A stretch of 64,000 nucleotides of DNA from Streptomyces sp. NBC_00659 (GTDB lineage Bacteria; Actinomycetota; Actinomycetes; Streptomycetales; Streptomycetaceae). The notes below the pieces were generated by a model that saw only the letters and a program-made list of their open reading frames with translations, did no database searches and was not told the origin of the DNA. A program made the position numbers and the translations under genes. This document shows, piece by piece, positions 63,445-64,000 of this stretch. Each line of letters begins with the position of its first letter. The stretch's first letter is position 1. Location of the stretch: assembly GCF_036226925.1 (NCBI RefSeq), contig NZ_CP109031.1:806001-870000 (forward strand). The letters run 5' to 3'.

Positions 63445-64000
63445 GCGGGCTTTCCGGGGCCGGGGATCGTGGGCAGCGGCGTTCGGTCTCCGAGCGCCTC
63501 GCGCGCGCGGGCCAGCGTGCGGCAGGCGCGCGGGAAGTCCTTGAGTTGCCGGGCCAGCAGGTCCAGCGCGGGGTCCAGGCTCCGCGCGGGGACACGGCGG
63601 GCGGTCAGGATGTCCGCGGTCCAGAGGACGAATCTCGTGAACAGCTCGTCGTCGGCGACGTACAGGGACGTGGCCAGGTACTCGACGATGTGCGCGAGGT
63701 CCTCGGCGGTGTGCCGCCGCTGCCGCTCGGTGTAACCGCGCAGCGGCTCGAACCGCTCCTCCAGGTCCGCCAGTGTCTGCTTGACGAGCTGGTGCGTCGT
63801 CCCGGCGACGATCGTGTATTCCTGGTCGGCCAGGTGCGGCAGATGGTCCACGGTCCGGTGGACGGCCGGGGGGCCGGGGCGGTCGAGGCCCCGTTCGAGG
63901 ACCGCCGCCGCGCCCCTGGCGTCGGGGGCCCATCCGTCGGCCCCCAGGGCGCGGGCGTAGCGGCCGTCGGGGCCGAAGGCGGCGCCGCCCGCGATGACGG
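63441..64000 (-). CDS. B12-binding sensor protein, C-terminal part
   Basis: The gene enters from the right edge; 185 residues are visible. They start inside the end of a cobalamin-binding Rossmann-like domain (VIAGGAAFGPDGRYARALGA then WAPDARGAAAVLERGL). An all-helical region of about 130 residues follows (HTAEDLAHIVEYLATSLYV, DELFTRFVLWTADILTARRVP). This helical module resembles the sensor/N-terminal domains of RsbR-type stressosome proteins. Its stop overlaps the start of the STAS gene, suggesting one B12- or light-dependent partner-switching module. The N-terminal half, including the DxHxxG histidine, is not in the window. Confidence 0.75.
   Translation of the reverse strand, partial: VIAGGAAFGPDGRYARALGADGWAPDARGAAAVLERGLDRPGPPAVHRTVDHLPHLADQEYTIVAGTTHQLVKQTLADLEERFEPLRGYTERQRRHTAEDLAHIVEYLATSLYVADDELFTRFVLWTADILTARRVPARSLDPALDLLARQLKDFPRACRTLARAREALGDRTPLPTIPGPGKPA

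Overview
The window is very GC-rich with strong third-position GC bias, many GTG starts and purine-rich ribosome binding sites. Streptomyces-style families recur (IclR, TetR, PadR, Lrp and DmdR-type regulators, SpoIIE-type PP2C phosphatases, FUSC, MpaB-like DUF2236, a LAXTG sortase substrate, an actinobacterial c-di-AMP riboswitch). I read it as part of a Streptomyces (or close relative) chromosome, mostly accessory in character. No rRNA operon, CRISPR array, intact insertion sequence or biosynthetic megasynthase is present. About 59 protein genes, one initiator tRNA, one clear riboswitch and several strong intrinsic terminators can be supported.

Layout. 1-6.1 kb: end of ligA, a GNAT, a Fur/PerR-type regulator divergent from catalase-peroxidase katG, and dihydrolipoyl dehydrogenase. 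6.4-13 kb: a DUF4232 lipoprotein, a transposase scrap, a GntR regulator divergent from a PEBP-family gene, a DmdR-type iron regulator, and a TROVE/Ro60-like RNA-binding protein behind a hairpin-rich non-coding stretch. 13-22 kb: a lone ABC ATPase, a lone CoxM-like FAD subunit, an MFS exporter with a convergent TetR, a secreted protein behind 20-bp tandem repeats, a SpoIIE phosphatase, an aromatic-ring hydroxylase and a flavodoxin-like reductase. 22.4-28.3 kb: adhE-pflB-pflA, a complete mixed-acid fermentation set and the most metabolically surprising content, followed by a candidate small RNA. 28.5-40 kb: a P-loop kinase, tRNA-fMet, a sortase-anchored DUF1996 protein, a PAS-SpoIIE phosphatase, membrane proteins under a PadR regulator, and an NlpC/P60-fold protein controlled by a c-di-AMP riboswitch but lacking the catalytic cysteine.

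40-50 kb: small enzymes (alpha/beta hydrolase, GH16-like, VOC, DinB, 3'-5' exonuclease), a MarR/MFS divergent pair, a GNAT and a FUSC transporter. 50-57 kb: an amino-acid/dipeptide catabolic island (Lrp, class III aminotransferase, M19 dipeptidase coupled to an amidohydrolase, IclR coupled to an ornithine-cyclodeaminase-like enzyme), with a 15-bp tandem repeat array and a palindrome in its divergent promoter. 57-64 kb: a DUF2236 protein, a MerR-type B12-binding regulator, a cysteine-desulfurase-like protein, and a stress cluster (GlsB/YeaQ, YihY/BrkB, PRC-barrel with a SigB-like promoter, then a B12-binding protein translationally coupled to a STAS anti-anti-sigma factor).

The best candidates for unusual biology are: the fermentation operon with an inter-cistronic hairpin and trailing RNA; the cysteine-less NlpC/P60 protein under a riboswitch whose helix includes the ribosome binding site; the TROVE gene with a possible Y RNA; and the B12-sensor/STAS pair. 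All family assignments come from recognising motifs by eye; no database search was run.
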